DNA of 64,000 nt, taken from contig CBDAUN010000002.1 in NCBI GenBank assembly GCA_965200645.1, positions 248,001 through 312,000 of the forward strand, written 5' to 3'. Position numbers and translations under genes: made by a program. The notes under the pieces were generated by a model. It was not told the origin of the DNA, did no database searches, and worked only from the letters and a program-made list of their open reading frames with translations. Shown here piece after piece: positions 51,968 to 61,518 of the stretch; positions within the stretch are counted from its first letter, which is position 1, and each line of letters begins with the position of its first letter. Origin of the DNA: CBDAUN01 sp965200645 (GTDB lineage: Bacteria > Pseudomonadota > Gammaproteobacteria > Arenicellales > JAJDZL01).

Positions 51968-53608
51968 CTAGGAATTAATACTAAGTTGATTTCCAAAAAT
52001 ATAGCTCGTTGGATGATGCCGGAATCCCGCCACCTTATCGCTCCAGGCAGAATACACGGAACGCCATAACGGCTGAGTGATTGGGCCATCTTCCTGCATG
52101 ATGATTTCCAATTCCTTCATTATGGCTCGTCTTGCCTCTAAGTCGAGAGTACCTTCGGCCTGGGTCAACAAAGCGTCAAATTCCGCATTGGCATATTTGG
52201 ATTCGTTCCATGGAACCCCAGAACGGTAAGCCAAACTAAGAACCATGAAGCCAAGAGGCCTGTGAGTCCAAGAAGTGAATCCAAATGGAACCTTATCCCA
52301 AACATCCCAGAAGTCAGCAGAAGGCAACAGATTAATGTCAACATTGACGTTGGCTTCTTTCCATTGTTCAACCATTGCTTGTACGGTTGCAAGTTCCCAA
52401 GGCGGGTCGCCCTTACAAGCGATCTCCAACTGGAGACCATCAGCGTATCCGGCTTCAGCTAGTAGTGCCTTTGCTGCCTCTACGTCTCGCTCAATCGTTG
52501 GCAGTGCAGCGTAATCGGGATGAATGGTACTAACATGATGATGCTCGCCTGGTGCACCGGAATTTCTGTGTCCCAACTCCAGACATCGAACTGGGTCAAT
52601 ACCCAGTTTCAAGGCTCTGCGAACTCGAGGATCTGAGAACGGTGCAGCATCCACTTGTCCACGTGCGACACCAGTTTTAGCTGTTGTTGCTTCGTGTACG
52701 TTAATACTGTCAATGCCACGATACACATCAATTTGACCAATTGTCCCTTCATATGAACCTTGCACTTGTCCTGAGGATAGTGCTGCCAAGGTAGCCGATG
52801 GATCATCACCTAAGTCGATAAACTCAAGCCGGTCTAAATAGGGACCGTCTCCGTAATAGTCGTCTCTGCGAACTAGTATGGCTTTTTCGTTTTGAACATA
52901 TTCAACAAGTTCAAATGCACCTTGACCATTGGAGCCGACGCCGAAAATTCCATTTTCTTCTGGGTCGATAATCCCGAAGGGATAGTGGAACATGTGTTCT
53001 GGGACTGCAATTTGCGGAACCCTAAGGTTCAAGCGAACAGTCTTGCCATCGACGACTTCGATTGCACTGGCATCCCATAGACCATCCTCGGTGTCGTTTA
53101 TCATGTAGCCCTTCATCAGACCAAAAACGGATGAACCGGTGGCTGGGTCCAATACATGATTGATATTCCACGCTACATCTTCCGCGACGAAGTCTCTGCC
53201 GTTATGCCACTTAAGGTCAGGGCGTAAACGCAGTGTCCAGGTCATCAAATCTTCACTAACTTCCCAACCTTGCAACAACCCTGGATGAGTTACATTGTCA
53301 TGATCGGTAAATGTCAAATATTCGCATACCTGTCGGGTGATGTTGGAATCGTATACCCACTGAAATATGTGAGGCTTTTCGATGGTTGGTACTCGCATTG
53401 AAACACGCAGAGTTCCTCCCATTGACATGTTCTGTGCATGCGCTTGTGGCATCATCTTGACGCCAGTGATATCGCCCGCGAACTTATACGCAGCAGCTGC
53501 CGAAACTCCAAGCAGTGCAGAATAGCGAAGGAAGTCGCGTCGGGTAATCTTACCTTCAGCCAACTCTTTCTTCAACTGCGGAATATGGCGATGTTCTTTG
53601 TTCTCCAT
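51968..53608 (-). CDS. Dipeptide/oligopeptide-type ABC binding protein, Tat-exported (second system)
   Basis: 546 residues. The leader KITRRDFLRYSALLG is a twin-arginine motif followed by a hydrophobic stretch and QAHAQ, a likely cleavage site. SBP family 5 features include GGTLRVSMRVPTIEKPHIF, MTWTLRLRPDLKWHNGRDFVAEDV and DPRVRRALKLGIDPVRCLELG. It is convergent with the second permease-ATPase set, its likely partner, and is separated from it by a strong terminator, so the receptor is controlled independently from its own promoter in the 53609-53752 gap. Ligand unknown. Confidence 0.9.
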   Translation of the reverse strand: MENKEHRHIPQLKKELAEGKITRRDFLRYSALLGVSAAAAYKFAGDITGVKMMPQAHAQNMSMGGTLRVSMRVPTIEKPHIFQWVYDSNITRQVCEYLTFTDHDNVTHPGLLQGWEVSEDLMTWTLRLRPDLKWHNGRDFVAEDVAWNINHVLDPATGSSVFGLMKGYMINDTEDGLWDASAIEVVDGKTVRLNLRVPQIAVPEHMFHYPFGIIDPEENGIFGVGSNGQGAFELVEYVQNEKAILVRRDDYYGDGPYLDRLEFIDLGDDPSATLAALSSGQVQGSYEGTIGQIDVYRGIDSINVHEATTAKTGVARGQVDAAPFSDPRVRRALKLGIDPVRCLELGHRNSGAPGEHHHVSTIHPDYAALPTIERDVEAAKALLAEAGYADGLQLEIACKGDPPWELATVQAMVEQWKEANVNVDINLLPSADFWDVWDKVPFGFTSWTHRPLGFMVLSLAYRSGVPWNESKYANAEFDALLTQAEGTLDLEARRAIMKELEIIMQEDGPITQPLWRSVYSAWSDKVAGFRHHPTSYIFGNQLSINS

Positions 53609-53752
53609 AAGTAACTCTCCAATAGGTTAAGCTAATTCTTGTAACTTAGTTAAAAATTGTAATATGTGCAATGTTATAAAAAATAATCAAGTTTGGCAAA
53701 TATTTGGCTCGTTTCAGTACACTACTCGCTACAGAAACTACAGGAGTATTTC

Positions 53753-54628
53753 ATGAAATTTACAACCTACAACATTCACTATGGTGTCGGTTTGGATGGT
53801 CAGTTTGGTGTGGACCGAATTTTGGATTTTTGTCGCGATGCTGATGTCATTGCCTTGCAAGAAGTTGACCGTTTTCTTCCTCGAAATGAAGAAGTTGACA
53901 TGGTACGAGAGATCGCACTACAAATGAGTGGTTACCACTGGGTTTATGGGGCGGGTGTTGACATTGATGCGGACCAGATTCTTGAAGACGGCTCAATCCA
54001 TCATCGGCGCCGTCAATTTGGGAACATGCTTTTGTCACGAACTCCAATAATTACCGCTCGAAAGCACCTGCTGCCCAAGTACGCTTCAATCGGCGCCTTA
54101 AGTATTCAACGGATCGCCGTTGAAGGGGTAATTGCGTGTGGTGATACAAGGATTCGAGTGTATTCGCTTCATCTTACACACATCAGCAAGGTTGAGCGCA
54201 TGCAACAGGTTAAACGTTTACTTCGAATTAATAGAGATGCTGTTGCAGAGGGTGGTCCGGTATCAGGTAAATTCGAAGATACAGATTTTGAAGGGCAAGG
54301 TGGAATATCTGAGTTGCCTAGAGAAGCAATAATGATGGGTGATTTCAATTTTGTGCCGGATTCGAAGGAGTATGATCGGATCGTAGGACCAATATCCGAT
54401 TATGGTGGACGTGTTACGAACCCAACCGGGTTTGTGGATGCATGGGTTGAAGCGGGAAACTCAGAAGAACAAGGGTATACGGGTGACGTGAAAGGGAAAG
54501 AGGCGCGATTGGATTATTGCTTCGTGAGTCAACCTCTAGCCAACCGAATCAGGTCAGCTCGTATAGATACGGAAGCTATAGGTTCGGACCACAAACCACT
54601 GACGGTTGAATTTGACTTTTCAGACTAA
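53753..54628 (+). CDS. Endonuclease/exonuclease/phosphatase (EEP) family hydrolase
   Basis: 291 residues from the ATG at 53753, which has AGGAG six bases upstream; the longer open frame lacks one. FTTYNIHYGVGLDGQF and DVIALQEVDRFLPRNEE carry the Asn and Glu metal ligands, MMGDFNFVPDSKEYDRI the catalytic Asp-Asn pair, and GSDHKPLTVEF the terminal Asp-His. The fold acts on phosphodiesters or phosphate esters of nucleic acids, inositol or sphingolipids; bacterial stand-alone members of this size often lack a defined substrate. No signal peptide, so cytoplasmic. It is divergent from the binding-protein gene and convergent with the adaptor gene. Confidence 0.88.
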   Translation: MKFTTYNIHYGVGLDGQFGVDRILDFCRDADVIALQEVDRFLPRNEEVDMVREIALQMSGYHWVYGAGVDIDADQILEDGSIHHRRRQFGNMLLSRTPIITARKHLLPKYASIGALSIQRIAVEGVIACGDTRIRVYSLHLTHISKVERMQQVKRLLRINRDAVAEGGPVSGKFEDTDFEGQGGISELPREAIMMGDFNFVPDSKEYDRIVGPISDYGGRVTNPTGFVDAWVEAGNSEEQGYTGDVKGKEARLDYCFVSQPLANRIRSARIDTEAIGSDHKPLTVEFDFSD

Positions 54629-54673
54629 CATCATCAAGGAGCGTAGACCAGTCCTAACTTCAATGACATTGGG

Positions 54674-55924
54674 TTAGTTAGTAGCAGAGATTTCTAACTT
54701 TGTTCCGTCAATAGGATCGCTCAAGTTGGTGGTAATCAGCAAATCGCTGTCGCTCAATGCGTCACTTTTGGCTATATAGTAACTCTCCTGACCAATCAAA
54801 ACCTCCCCATGAAGTTCGATGGGGACTGACCTCAGGCGCCCATCAATCACTTTGTTCACACGCCCTGATAGGTCTACCACGCCGGTAGGAATCGCGATGG
54901 CTTGTGGTACTGGCGGCAGTTGCAGATATAGATCAACCGAACGGTTTAGCTCCGGATAAAATTGAGAATCTGTAAACTGAAAGAAGGCCTCCACTCCACC
55001 TTGCCCAGGCTTCACCTTCGCTGCAAGCCGATCTACTTTCATTGGTAACTGGTAGCCATCAACTTCTGCAATAGCATCTGTTTCAAGTGAGTCTTTAGTA
55101 CGACTTCGAATTTCAGGTAAATATCGATTGGGAACTAAAGTTTGAATTTCCACTGTTGTGTGGTCATACATGTTCAGTACTGGAGTGCCAGTGTTTACTC
55201 TTCCGCCAAGGGCGACGTGAACGGCGGAAACTCGACCCGAAAATGGTGCGATTATGGTTGAATCTTCAAGGTCTCGCATGACATTTTGCCGAGTAGCATC
55301 AAGTCGCTGAAGGTCAGAGCGAAGCTGCCTAACGCGACTGTCGTGTTCCCGGAGTGATGCACGGCGGCGAGTTACAGACATTTTGGATTGTTCCTCGACA
55401 ACCAATGCATTTTCGAACTGCTCAAGTCCAATCAAATTCTTTTGTCTCAGATTTTCGATCCGAATTCTCGATTCAGTAGCAATTTCGGCGAGTTGTTGCT
55501 CATGGATAAGTTCTTCCGTATTGGTCTGATGACGTAGCGACTCTTCGAGTAGTAGAGTTTCAATGCGTGCCATGTCGGCATCGAGTTCAACAATTCTCGT
55601 TCTTAGGTTTCTGGTATCAAACTCTACCAGCACATCATCTTTATTGACGGTTTGACCTGCTGCAATATTGACCTTCACAACTTTGGCATCAACAATCGAA
55701 GTTAGCGTTGCATTGGAAAAGGAAACTACACGACCGAGCAGCTTCACAGTTGGTGTTAAGGTGGTCCGCCGAATAGATTGCACTTGAACTGTCAGGACTT
55801 GTTCCTGCGATGCATTCGCAACGGAATCTTCGCTTTTTTTTGGCTTTCCAAAGACAAAATAGCCTGCAACCGCAACACCTACGATTAAGATGATAGACAG
55901 TAGAATTCGAAAATTTTTAGTCAC
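54674..55924 (-). CDS. Periplasmic adaptor (HlyD/RND membrane-fusion) protein, orphan
   Basis: 416 residues. One N-terminal anchor helix (LLSIILIVGVAVAGYFVFG), then a barrel-sandwich half-motif DAKVVKVNIAAGQTVNKDDVL, a long alpha-helical hairpin of about 130 residues rich in charged heptads (100-230), the second lipoyl half STIIAPFSGRVSAVHVALGG, and a beta-barrel and membrane-proximal domain to the end. This is a typical adaptor linking an inner-membrane pump to an outer-membrane channel. No RND, ABC or TolC gene lies next to it: both neighbours point away or toward it as single genes. It may serve a pump encoded elsewhere. Confidence 0.85.
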   Translation of the reverse strand: MTKNFRILLSIILIVGVAVAGYFVFGKPKKSEDSVANASQEQVLTVQVQSIRRTTLTPTVKLLGRVVSFSNATLTSIVDAKVVKVNIAAGQTVNKDDVLVEFDTRNLRTRIVELDADMARIETLLLEESLRHQTNTEELIHEQQLAEIATESRIRIENLRQKNLIGLEQFENALVVEEQSKMSVTRRRASLREHDSRVRQLRSDLQRLDATRQNVMRDLEDSTIIAPFSGRVSAVHVALGGRVNTGTPVLNMYDHTTVEIQTLVPNRYLPEIRSRTKDSLETDAIAEVDGYQLPMKVDRLAAKVKPGQGGVEAFFQFTDSQFYPELNRSVDLYLQLPPVPQAIAIPTGVVDLSGRVNKVIDGRLRSVPIELHGEVLIGQESYYIAKSDALSDSDLLITTNLSDPIDGTKLEISATN

Positions 55925-56263
55925 TGTATTGATTCAAGTAGGAGCAGTGAATATGGGACATAGAGTTTCAGTCATGCGTTTGGACTATAGTTTAATTCAG
56001 GCTTAGTAATAGTTCGTCAAATAATGCATATCTACTTGACTTGATTATCGATAATTCCAAAAGCGACATAAAGTTCATTGGTTTCTCGAGAGCTGAATTG
56101 CCATTCCTCATAAGTTCACCTTCTATTCAGGTTTGCCGGTCGATTTACAGCATGTATTCGGTATAATTTTCGCAGCACTGAATACCTTCCAACCTCAAAA
56201 TGCGGACTAAATTCGGACTAATTTTAGAAAAGCTGAATGCTTTTTCCAACGTGAGTTAGATAA
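55925..56263. other. Divergent intergenic region
   Basis: 339 bases between the adaptor gene and the corrinoid-protein gene. A TATAAT hexamer at 56162-56167 is a candidate -10 for the plus-strand gene about 100 bases downstream; no matching -35 is clear. No coding sequence, repeat or RNA element was recognised. Confidence 0.4.
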
Positions 56264-58048
56264 GTGCGCATGACTCTTGAACGAAAGAATGTTTTGCCGG
56301 AACCGGACCTGCCCGACGGTCGTGAAGTACTGGGGGAAGGGGCGACCCTTGCTAGAGACTGGAGGGTAGGTGAGTCCGAATTTTTGAAATATTACGAGGT
56401 GCCGGACGAGATGGCGTACAAGCAGCAATGCATGGCACGCGGTCGAATCATGCAGCATGCCCACATGGGCTTTCGTGATTGGGAAAAGAGTCGAAGGGCA
56501 TTTGTGGAAATTCACGAGGGGGTGGCTGCTCGGGGTGGCCGGGTGGACCGGTTTGGCCTCTGTCTCGATTGGAGCATGGGAATTACCCGATCAGAGCGCT
56601 CCAATTTTATCCAGGGAACTGGCCTCGTTCTGGATAGCCCAGAAGCATTTGTTGAAATCGCTAATGCTGCCCCCGCCGCTACCCATTTTGGAGATTTCAT
56701 GCTGGGGTTTCCCGCGGCACTGGAAAATACTTGTGCTGCCCTTGCTGCGGGTGGTACAGTGATTGGTAATCTGGGACAATACTTCACTTTTCGGCTAGCA
56801 GAAACTGATGACGTTACTGCCACCCGGTCGACGTTAGCCGCCGTGGGTCTGATGGCAGCCCAACCGGTAACAGTGATGGTACATTCTAACCTGGATGACG
56901 GCTTTGCAGCACTGTTTGAGGATCTGGCTTGCGCACTTGGCTTTGCGCTGGTGGAGCGCTATATCGTGGAGGATCTTGCCGGAGGCAAAGTTACACACTG
57001 TTTCGGGCATCATTTCACTACGCCCGTTCTTCGGCTTGCATTTCAGCGTGCACTGAAAAGTCTGAGTCCGGTTCCAGGCAGTATGCTTTATGGTAATACC
57101 ATATCTTACCTGGGGACTGAGGTCGAAAACTATGCGAGTCTCGGAAGTTATCTGATGATCGATATAGTTGGACAGATGACTTTACCGAGCGGTCATGCGG
57201 TGAATCCAGTTCCAGTGACAGAAAACCAGCGTATTCCAGAAATCGGGGAAATCATTGATGCACAATGTTTCACCAAACGGCAGGTGGAACTTGCCGATGC
57301 TTATGTCGACGTGATTGATTTCGAGAAAGTGGATTTGAAAGTTGAGCAACTATCGCAAGCGGCCAGACAGTTCTACGACAATCTGATGCAGGGTTTTGTG
57401 AACGGTGGTTTTAATACTAAAGACGCATTTGAAATGTTACTGGCGATTCGGCGCATTGGGGCAAGAAAACTTGAGCAACTATATGGACCTGGCGAGGTGC
57501 ATCAAACCACCCGGCGAAGAATTCCGGTTGTCCAGTCCGATGCTGAGCGTGAGATGGAACATCAAATTGAAACACACCTTTCGTACGTGGATGCATCAAT
57601 GCGTGCCCAGATTGCGGCTGGAGGTCTCATTGTATTGACTGCCAGTACGGATGTTCATGAGCATGCCAAACGCCTTATCGAGGGTTTGCTGAACCAACTC
57701 GGAGTGGACATTGTGGATGGTGGCGTGTCAGCGGAAACACATGAAATTGCCCACCTGGCAGAAACATCAAAATGTACCCTCATTGCACTTAGTACCTACA
57801 ATGGGGTGGCACTGACCTACTTCAAGCGATTGCATGACGAACTCGTTGAACGTGGTCTTGAGACGCCTGTCATCATTGGTGGTCAACTTAGCGAAATTCC
57901 AGAAAAATCAACAGATTCATTACCGATCGATGTGAGTGAAGAACTCTCAACTGCTGGTGCGTTTCCATGCCGCAGTGTTCAGGACATGATGCCGGTGTTG
58001 GCGGACCTTGCGCAACCGGGTCGAGACATCTCGGTGGTAAATTGGTGA
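56264..58048 (+). CDS. Mutase-like protein with C-terminal cobalamin-binding domain
   Basis: 594 residues from a GTG (an ATG two codons later is possible). Residues ~80-410 look like a B12-mutase TIM barrel, loosely like glutamate mutase epsilon: VDRFGLCLDWSMGI, GFPAALENTCAALAAGGTVIG, PGSMLYGNTISYLGTEVENY and SGHAVNPVPVTENQRIPE. Residues ~450-585 form a cobalamin-binding domain with STDVHEHAKRLI (Asp463, His465 as possible axial ligand), IALSTYNG and VIIGGQLSEIP. The family motif DxHxxG reads DVHEHA, so the glycine is replaced by alanine. A methyltransferase-type corrinoid domain cannot be excluded. It stands alone, with no small mutase subunit beside it, and appears somewhat GC-richer than its neighbours. 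The substrate is unknown. Confidence 0.7.
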   Translation: MRMTLERKNVLPEPDLPDGREVLGEGATLARDWRVGESEFLKYYEVPDEMAYKQQCMARGRIMQHAHMGFRDWEKSRRAFVEIHEGVAARGGRVDRFGLCLDWSMGITRSERSNFIQGTGLVLDSPEAFVEIANAAPAATHFGDFMLGFPAALENTCAALAAGGTVIGNLGQYFTFRLAETDDVTATRSTLAAVGLMAAQPVTVMVHSNLDDGFAALFEDLACALGFALVERYIVEDLAGGKVTHCFGHHFTTPVLRLAFQRALKSLSPVPGSMLYGNTISYLGTEVENYASLGSYLMIDIVGQMTLPSGHAVNPVPVTENQRIPEIGEIIDAQCFTKRQVELADAYVDVIDFEKVDLKVEQLSQAARQFYDNLMQGFVNGGFNTKDAFEMLLAIRRIGARKLEQLYGPGEVHQTTRRRIPVVQSDAEREMEHQIETHLSYVDASMRAQIAAGGLIVLTASTDVHEHAKRLIEGLLNQLGVDIVDGGVSAETHEIAHLAETSKCTLIALSTYNGVALTYFKRLHDELVERGLETPVIIGGQLSEIPEKSTDSLPIDVSEELSTAGAFPCRSVQDMMPVLADLAQPGRDISVVNW

Positions 58049-58130
58049 TTTTCTGACTTTTCAATACCCAAAACTGTACTTAAATGCTGCTGTATTCTTT
58101 GAATAATTCCAAAATTATTGAATCTTAAAA

Positions 58131-59414
58131 ATGGTGCAACAAAAAACCATTGCATTCTTTCCAGAAGGGGCATTTGGTCCGGCTCTTAATTCCGTTGGTA
58201 TTGCTCAAGCTTGTACTGACTTAGGATTCAGATGTGTATTTCTTACCGATCCTGGATTTGCTGGAGTATTTACGGACTATGGATTTGAAGAGCGCACAGT
58301 CAACTTATCCGAGCCAATGGACCCTGATGAAATGGCCAAGTATTGGCAGGACTTTATCAATGGTCACATTCCAAATTTCAATAAAAGCCCACACGACCAG
58401 ATCGATAATTACGTTAAGGAGTGCTGGGAAGCGATTGTTGATACCGCTAAATGGGCAGAAAAGGACCTACCCCGAGTTCTTGATGAGTTGAAGCCGGATC
58501 TGATCTGTGTGGATAACGTCATCCTCTTTCCAGCCACTAAACAATATGGCGTGCCTTGGGTAAGAATTATTTCCTGTAGTGAGAACGAAATTACCGATTC
58601 GGACATCCCACCTCATCTTTCAGGCTGTGGTGAAAATGATTCCACATGTTTTCAGTCTTATGTGGATAGATTTAATGAAATGATCAAACCGACGCATGAA
58701 GACTTTAATAATTTTCTCGCTGAGTGTGGTGAGGATCCGTATCCGATAGGGGAGTTTTTTGAGGCTTCTCCTTACATGAATCTAGTTCTTTATCCTGAAC
58801 CTTTGCAGTTCAAAAGAAAAAAAGCACTCGATCCAAGTCAGTTTCAATACTTAGAAGGTTGTGTTCGAGTCGAACAAGACTACGCAGTACCGCGGTTTGA
58901 GAAGAACAACGATGCTCAGCTAATCTACCTTAGTTTTGGGACCTTGGGATCGGGTGATACGGAATTGTTGAAGCGATTAATAAGTCTACTTGGTGAGTCG
59001 CCATATCGCGCACTGGTAAACGTAGGAGACTACATTGATGAATATGATTCAGTACCGAGTAATGTCCACATTCAATCTTGGTATCCACAGCCTTCCGTGA
59101 TTCGTCAGGCCGATGTAATCATTCATCACGGTGGCAACAACAGTTTCAATGAATGCCTGTTCTTTGGCAAGCCGGCCATCATCATGCCTTATGTTTGGGA
59201 TGGTCACGATAACGCTACTCGTGTCGACGAAACAGGACACGGAATCAAGATGCATCGGTCCGACTGGACGGATGAGGAACTTCTTGCGGCTATAGACCGT
59301 CTGTTGTCTGATACGCAGATGCACACACGGCTGGAACAAACCAGCAGGCATATGCAGGCTGCTGATGGGCGCCGCAAAGCTGCGGCAATAATTGCAGAAA
59401 TTCTCAACTCTTGA
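58131..59414 (+). CDS. UDP-glycosyltransferase-type (GT-B, MGT-like) enzyme
   Basis: 427 residues of GT-B fold. The N-terminal domain begins KTIAFFPEGAFGPALNSVG, the acceptor side; the C-terminal donor domain has IYLSFGTLGSGDTELLKRL, VHIQSWYPQPSVIRQADVII and HHGGNNSFNECLFFGKPAII with PYVWDGHDNATRV, the PSPG-like donor box. Relatives glycosylate small lipophilic molecules or lipids. Donor and acceptor are not determinable. It follows the corrinoid protein by 82 bases, possibly on the same transcript, and is convergent with the Rieske gene. Confidence 0.87.
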   Translation: MVQQKTIAFFPEGAFGPALNSVGIAQACTDLGFRCVFLTDPGFAGVFTDYGFEERTVNLSEPMDPDEMAKYWQDFINGHIPNFNKSPHDQIDNYVKECWEAIVDTAKWAEKDLPRVLDELKPDLICVDNVILFPATKQYGVPWVRIISCSENEITDSDIPPHLSGCGENDSTCFQSYVDRFNEMIKPTHEDFNNFLAECGEDPYPIGEFFEASPYMNLVLYPEPLQFKRKKALDPSQFQYLEGCVRVEQDYAVPRFEKNNDAQLIYLSFGTLGSGDTELLKRLISLLGESPYRALVNVGDYIDEYDSVPSNVHIQSWYPQPSVIRQADVIIHHGGNNSFNECLFFGKPAIIMPYVWDGHDNATRVDETGHGIKMHRSDWTDEELLAAIDRLLSDTQMHTRLEQTSRHMQAADGRRKAAAIIAEILNS

Positions 59415-59445
59415 AGATGGATCAAGGGTTGAAGGAGATTTTCCG

Positions 59446-59775
59446 CTAAGTCACTTGAACGTAAATGTCGTCACCGTCGATTGCTACAGGGTAGGTGGCC
59501 AAGTCTTCCTCGGCTGGATCTTCCATAACTCTTCCAGTCGGAATATGAAACTCAGCCAAGTGGAGTTGACAAACAATTTTATCCTCTTCAATAAAACCGT
59601 CTGACAGGCAAGCATATTCGTGAGTGCAAACGTTATTGATCGCATAAATATCGTTATCCATCAGCACTACGGCAACTTCTTCTCCGTTTAGTGTAACAGG
59701 ATGAGGTTCTCTATCTTCCAGTTCAGAAACACTAGCGGCTTGGTACCAATTTTGATCCTCAGAATATGTAGTCAT
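59446..59775 (-). CDS. Rieske [2Fe-2S] ferredoxin
   Basis: 109 residues, a stand-alone Rieske domain. The cluster ligands are Cys-Thr-His in NNVCTHEYACLSDG and CQLH in DKIVCQLHLAEFH, with the expected spacing of about 16 residues between the two motifs. The N-terminal SEDQNWYQAASVSELEDREP and the D-G-F-I-E-E stretch are typical of dioxygenase ferredoxins and NirD-like proteins. The ATG is preceded by GGAG. No oxygenase or reductase gene is adjacent, so its redox partner is elsewhere. It is soluble and lacks a leader. Confidence 0.9.
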   Translation of the reverse strand: MTTYSEDQNWYQAASVSELEDREPHPVTLNGEEVAVVLMDNDIYAINNVCTHEYACLSDGFIEEDKIVCQLHLAEFHIPTGRVMEDPAEEDLATYPVAIDGDDIYVQVT

Positions 59776-59897
59776 TTCTACTCCAATTTAGTAAATTTGT
59801 ATTAGTTGTATGGTTGAGCGAAGACATTGCTTTTGGATTATCAATTGAATGTGGTTGAAAGCATAGTGGGAATTATAGTCAATGTAGATGTTTGAAA

Positions 59898-60764
59898 ATG
59901 ACTTCAAGCATGACCGGTTTTGCCAGTAGTAGTGCCAGTTCCCAATGGGGGGAATTGGTTTGGGAATTACGTTCTGTAAATTGTCGTGGTATCGAGGTAT
60001 CGTTACGGTTGCCGGATAGTTTGCGACATCTGGAGTCGACGTTTCGAAAGCAAATAACTAACCGTTTTACTCGAGGTAGAGTTGATGCTGTTTTTAAGCA
60101 GAATTGGGTGCAAAATGATTCGACGCTACCCCAGTTGAATCTGGAATTCATTGGTGCTCTCAAGCAACAATCTCAGGCAATTCGTGAACTTGTGCCACAA
60201 GCGAAGCAGCTGACTGTATCAGAAATATTGAGGTGGCCAGGTGCAGTTGTAACGGAACAAGTTGATGATCAACAGTGGAACAGTGAAGTCCTTAGTTTGC
60301 TTGAAGTTGCGCTTGCCCGCCTTGAGACAAGTCGCGATTCTGAGGGAAGCGAAATCCAGACCATTATTTCCAGCCTGCTCGAATCACTCGAATCGACGGT
60401 TGTTGAAATTGAAAAGTTAATTCCGATCGTTGAAGAGGAACTGAAGACAAAAATTAACCAGCGAATTGAAAGTTACGAGATGTCGGTCGACCCATCTCGC
60501 CTTGAGCAGGAAATCGGACTTATGCTGGTCAAGAGTGATGCTCGTGAAGAGATTGATCGATTTCGACTTCACCTCAAGGAGTTTTCACGAGTATTGCAAG
60601 AGCAAACGGCGGTCGGAAAGAGATTGGGGTTTTTGATTCAGGAACTCAATCGGGAAATCAATACGCTAGGGTCAAAATCCTCAAATTATTCTTTGAATTC
60701 GTTAGTCGTGGATGCCAAAGTGACCATAGAGCAAATACGCGAACAAATTCAGAATGTGGAGTGA
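59898..60764 (+). CDS. yicC: YicC-family endoribonuclease-like protein
   Basis: 288 residues from the ATG at 59898 (a TTG two codons earlier is open). SSMTGFASSSASSQWGELV at the N-terminus is the family opening (normally SMTGF), and the C-terminal DUF1732 part reads LGFLIQELNREINTLGSKSS ending VTIEQIREQIQNVE, both nearly canonical. YicC proteins are cytoplasmic; some act as endoribonucleases on small RNA. It precedes gmk by 115 bases, the order found in many proteobacteria. Confidence 0.92.
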   Translation: MTSSMTGFASSSASSQWGELVWELRSVNCRGIEVSLRLPDSLRHLESTFRKQITNRFTRGRVDAVFKQNWVQNDSTLPQLNLEFIGALKQQSQAIRELVPQAKQLTVSEILRWPGAVVTEQVDDQQWNSEVLSLLEVALARLETSRDSEGSEIQTIISSLLESLESTVVEIEKLIPIVEEELKTKINQRIESYEMSVDPSRLEQEIGLMLVKSDAREEIDRFRLHLKEFSRVLQEQTAVGKRLGFLIQELNREINTLGSKSSNYSLNSLVVDAKVTIEQIREQIQNVE

Positions 60765-60879
60765 AAATGTAGTGTTACTCTGTCCAGCCAAAACCTCAGG
60801 TAATTGAACATCACTACACAATTGAGCTCAATAAACTGGTCTTTATCCGCTAACGGCAAATTATCATCAAATCCCCAAC

Positions 60880-61518
60880 ATGTCTCCAACAGAAGTTCAA
60901 AACATCCGAGATTCGGTTGCAATCGTTATATCGGCTGCCTCTGGAACCGGCAAGTCATCTTTGGCACGAGCATTGGTGGATGAAACTGATCATGTAGAAC
61001 TATCTGTCTCACATACAACAAGAGATATTCGACCGGGCGAGCAAAATGGTCGGGATTACCACTTCATCTCGAAAGATGAGTTTGAAGAAATGATCGCTGC
61101 AAATGAGTTTATTGAGTATGCAAAGGTTTTCGGCAACTTTTATGGTACTTCACAGCGTGCAATTTCAAATCAGCTTACCGAAGGCTGCGACGTTGTACTC
61201 GATATTGACTGGCAAGGCTCAAGGCTGGTAAGAGCAAGCATAGAATCAGTAATCGGGGTATTTCTGCTGCCTCCATCGCTAGACACTTTGGAACAGCGAT
61301 TGAAGGACCGTGGGCGCGATGATAGTGACACCGTAAAAAATCGTATGGATAGCGCTATATCAGAAATGAATCACTGCTTTGAGTATGACCATATTGTGGT
61401 AAATGACAACTTTGAAGACGCCTTGCTAGACTTAAGGCATGTGGTTAACCGAACACCAAATTTAATTCGTCCAATCCCGCCTACTTTATTTGAAGAATTA
61501 CAAATCAGTCAGCCGTGA
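60880..61518 (+). CDS. gmk: Guanylate kinase
   Basis: 212 residues. The P-loop is SAASGTGKSSLARAL, and the GMP-binding region VSHTTRDIRPGEQNGRDYHF plus FIEYAKVFGNFYGTSQRA is canonical; LDIDWQGSRLVRASIESVIG holds the Walker B-like strand, followed by lid RLKDRGRDDSDTVKNRM. It phosphorylates GMP to GDP with ATP. Instead of rpoZ, which often follows gmk, the next gene is a CitG-like protein whose ATG overlaps the gmk stop by one base. Confidence 0.95.
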   Translation: MSPTEVQNIRDSVAIVISAASGTGKSSLARALVDETDHVELSVSHTTRDIRPGEQNGRDYHFISKDEFEEMIAANEFIEYAKVFGNFYGTSQRAISNQLTEGCDVVLDIDWQGSRLVRASIESVIGVFLLPPSLDTLEQRLKDRGRDDSDTVKNRMDSAISEMNHCFEYDHIVVNDNFEDALLDLRHVVNRTPNLIRPIPPTLFEELQISQP

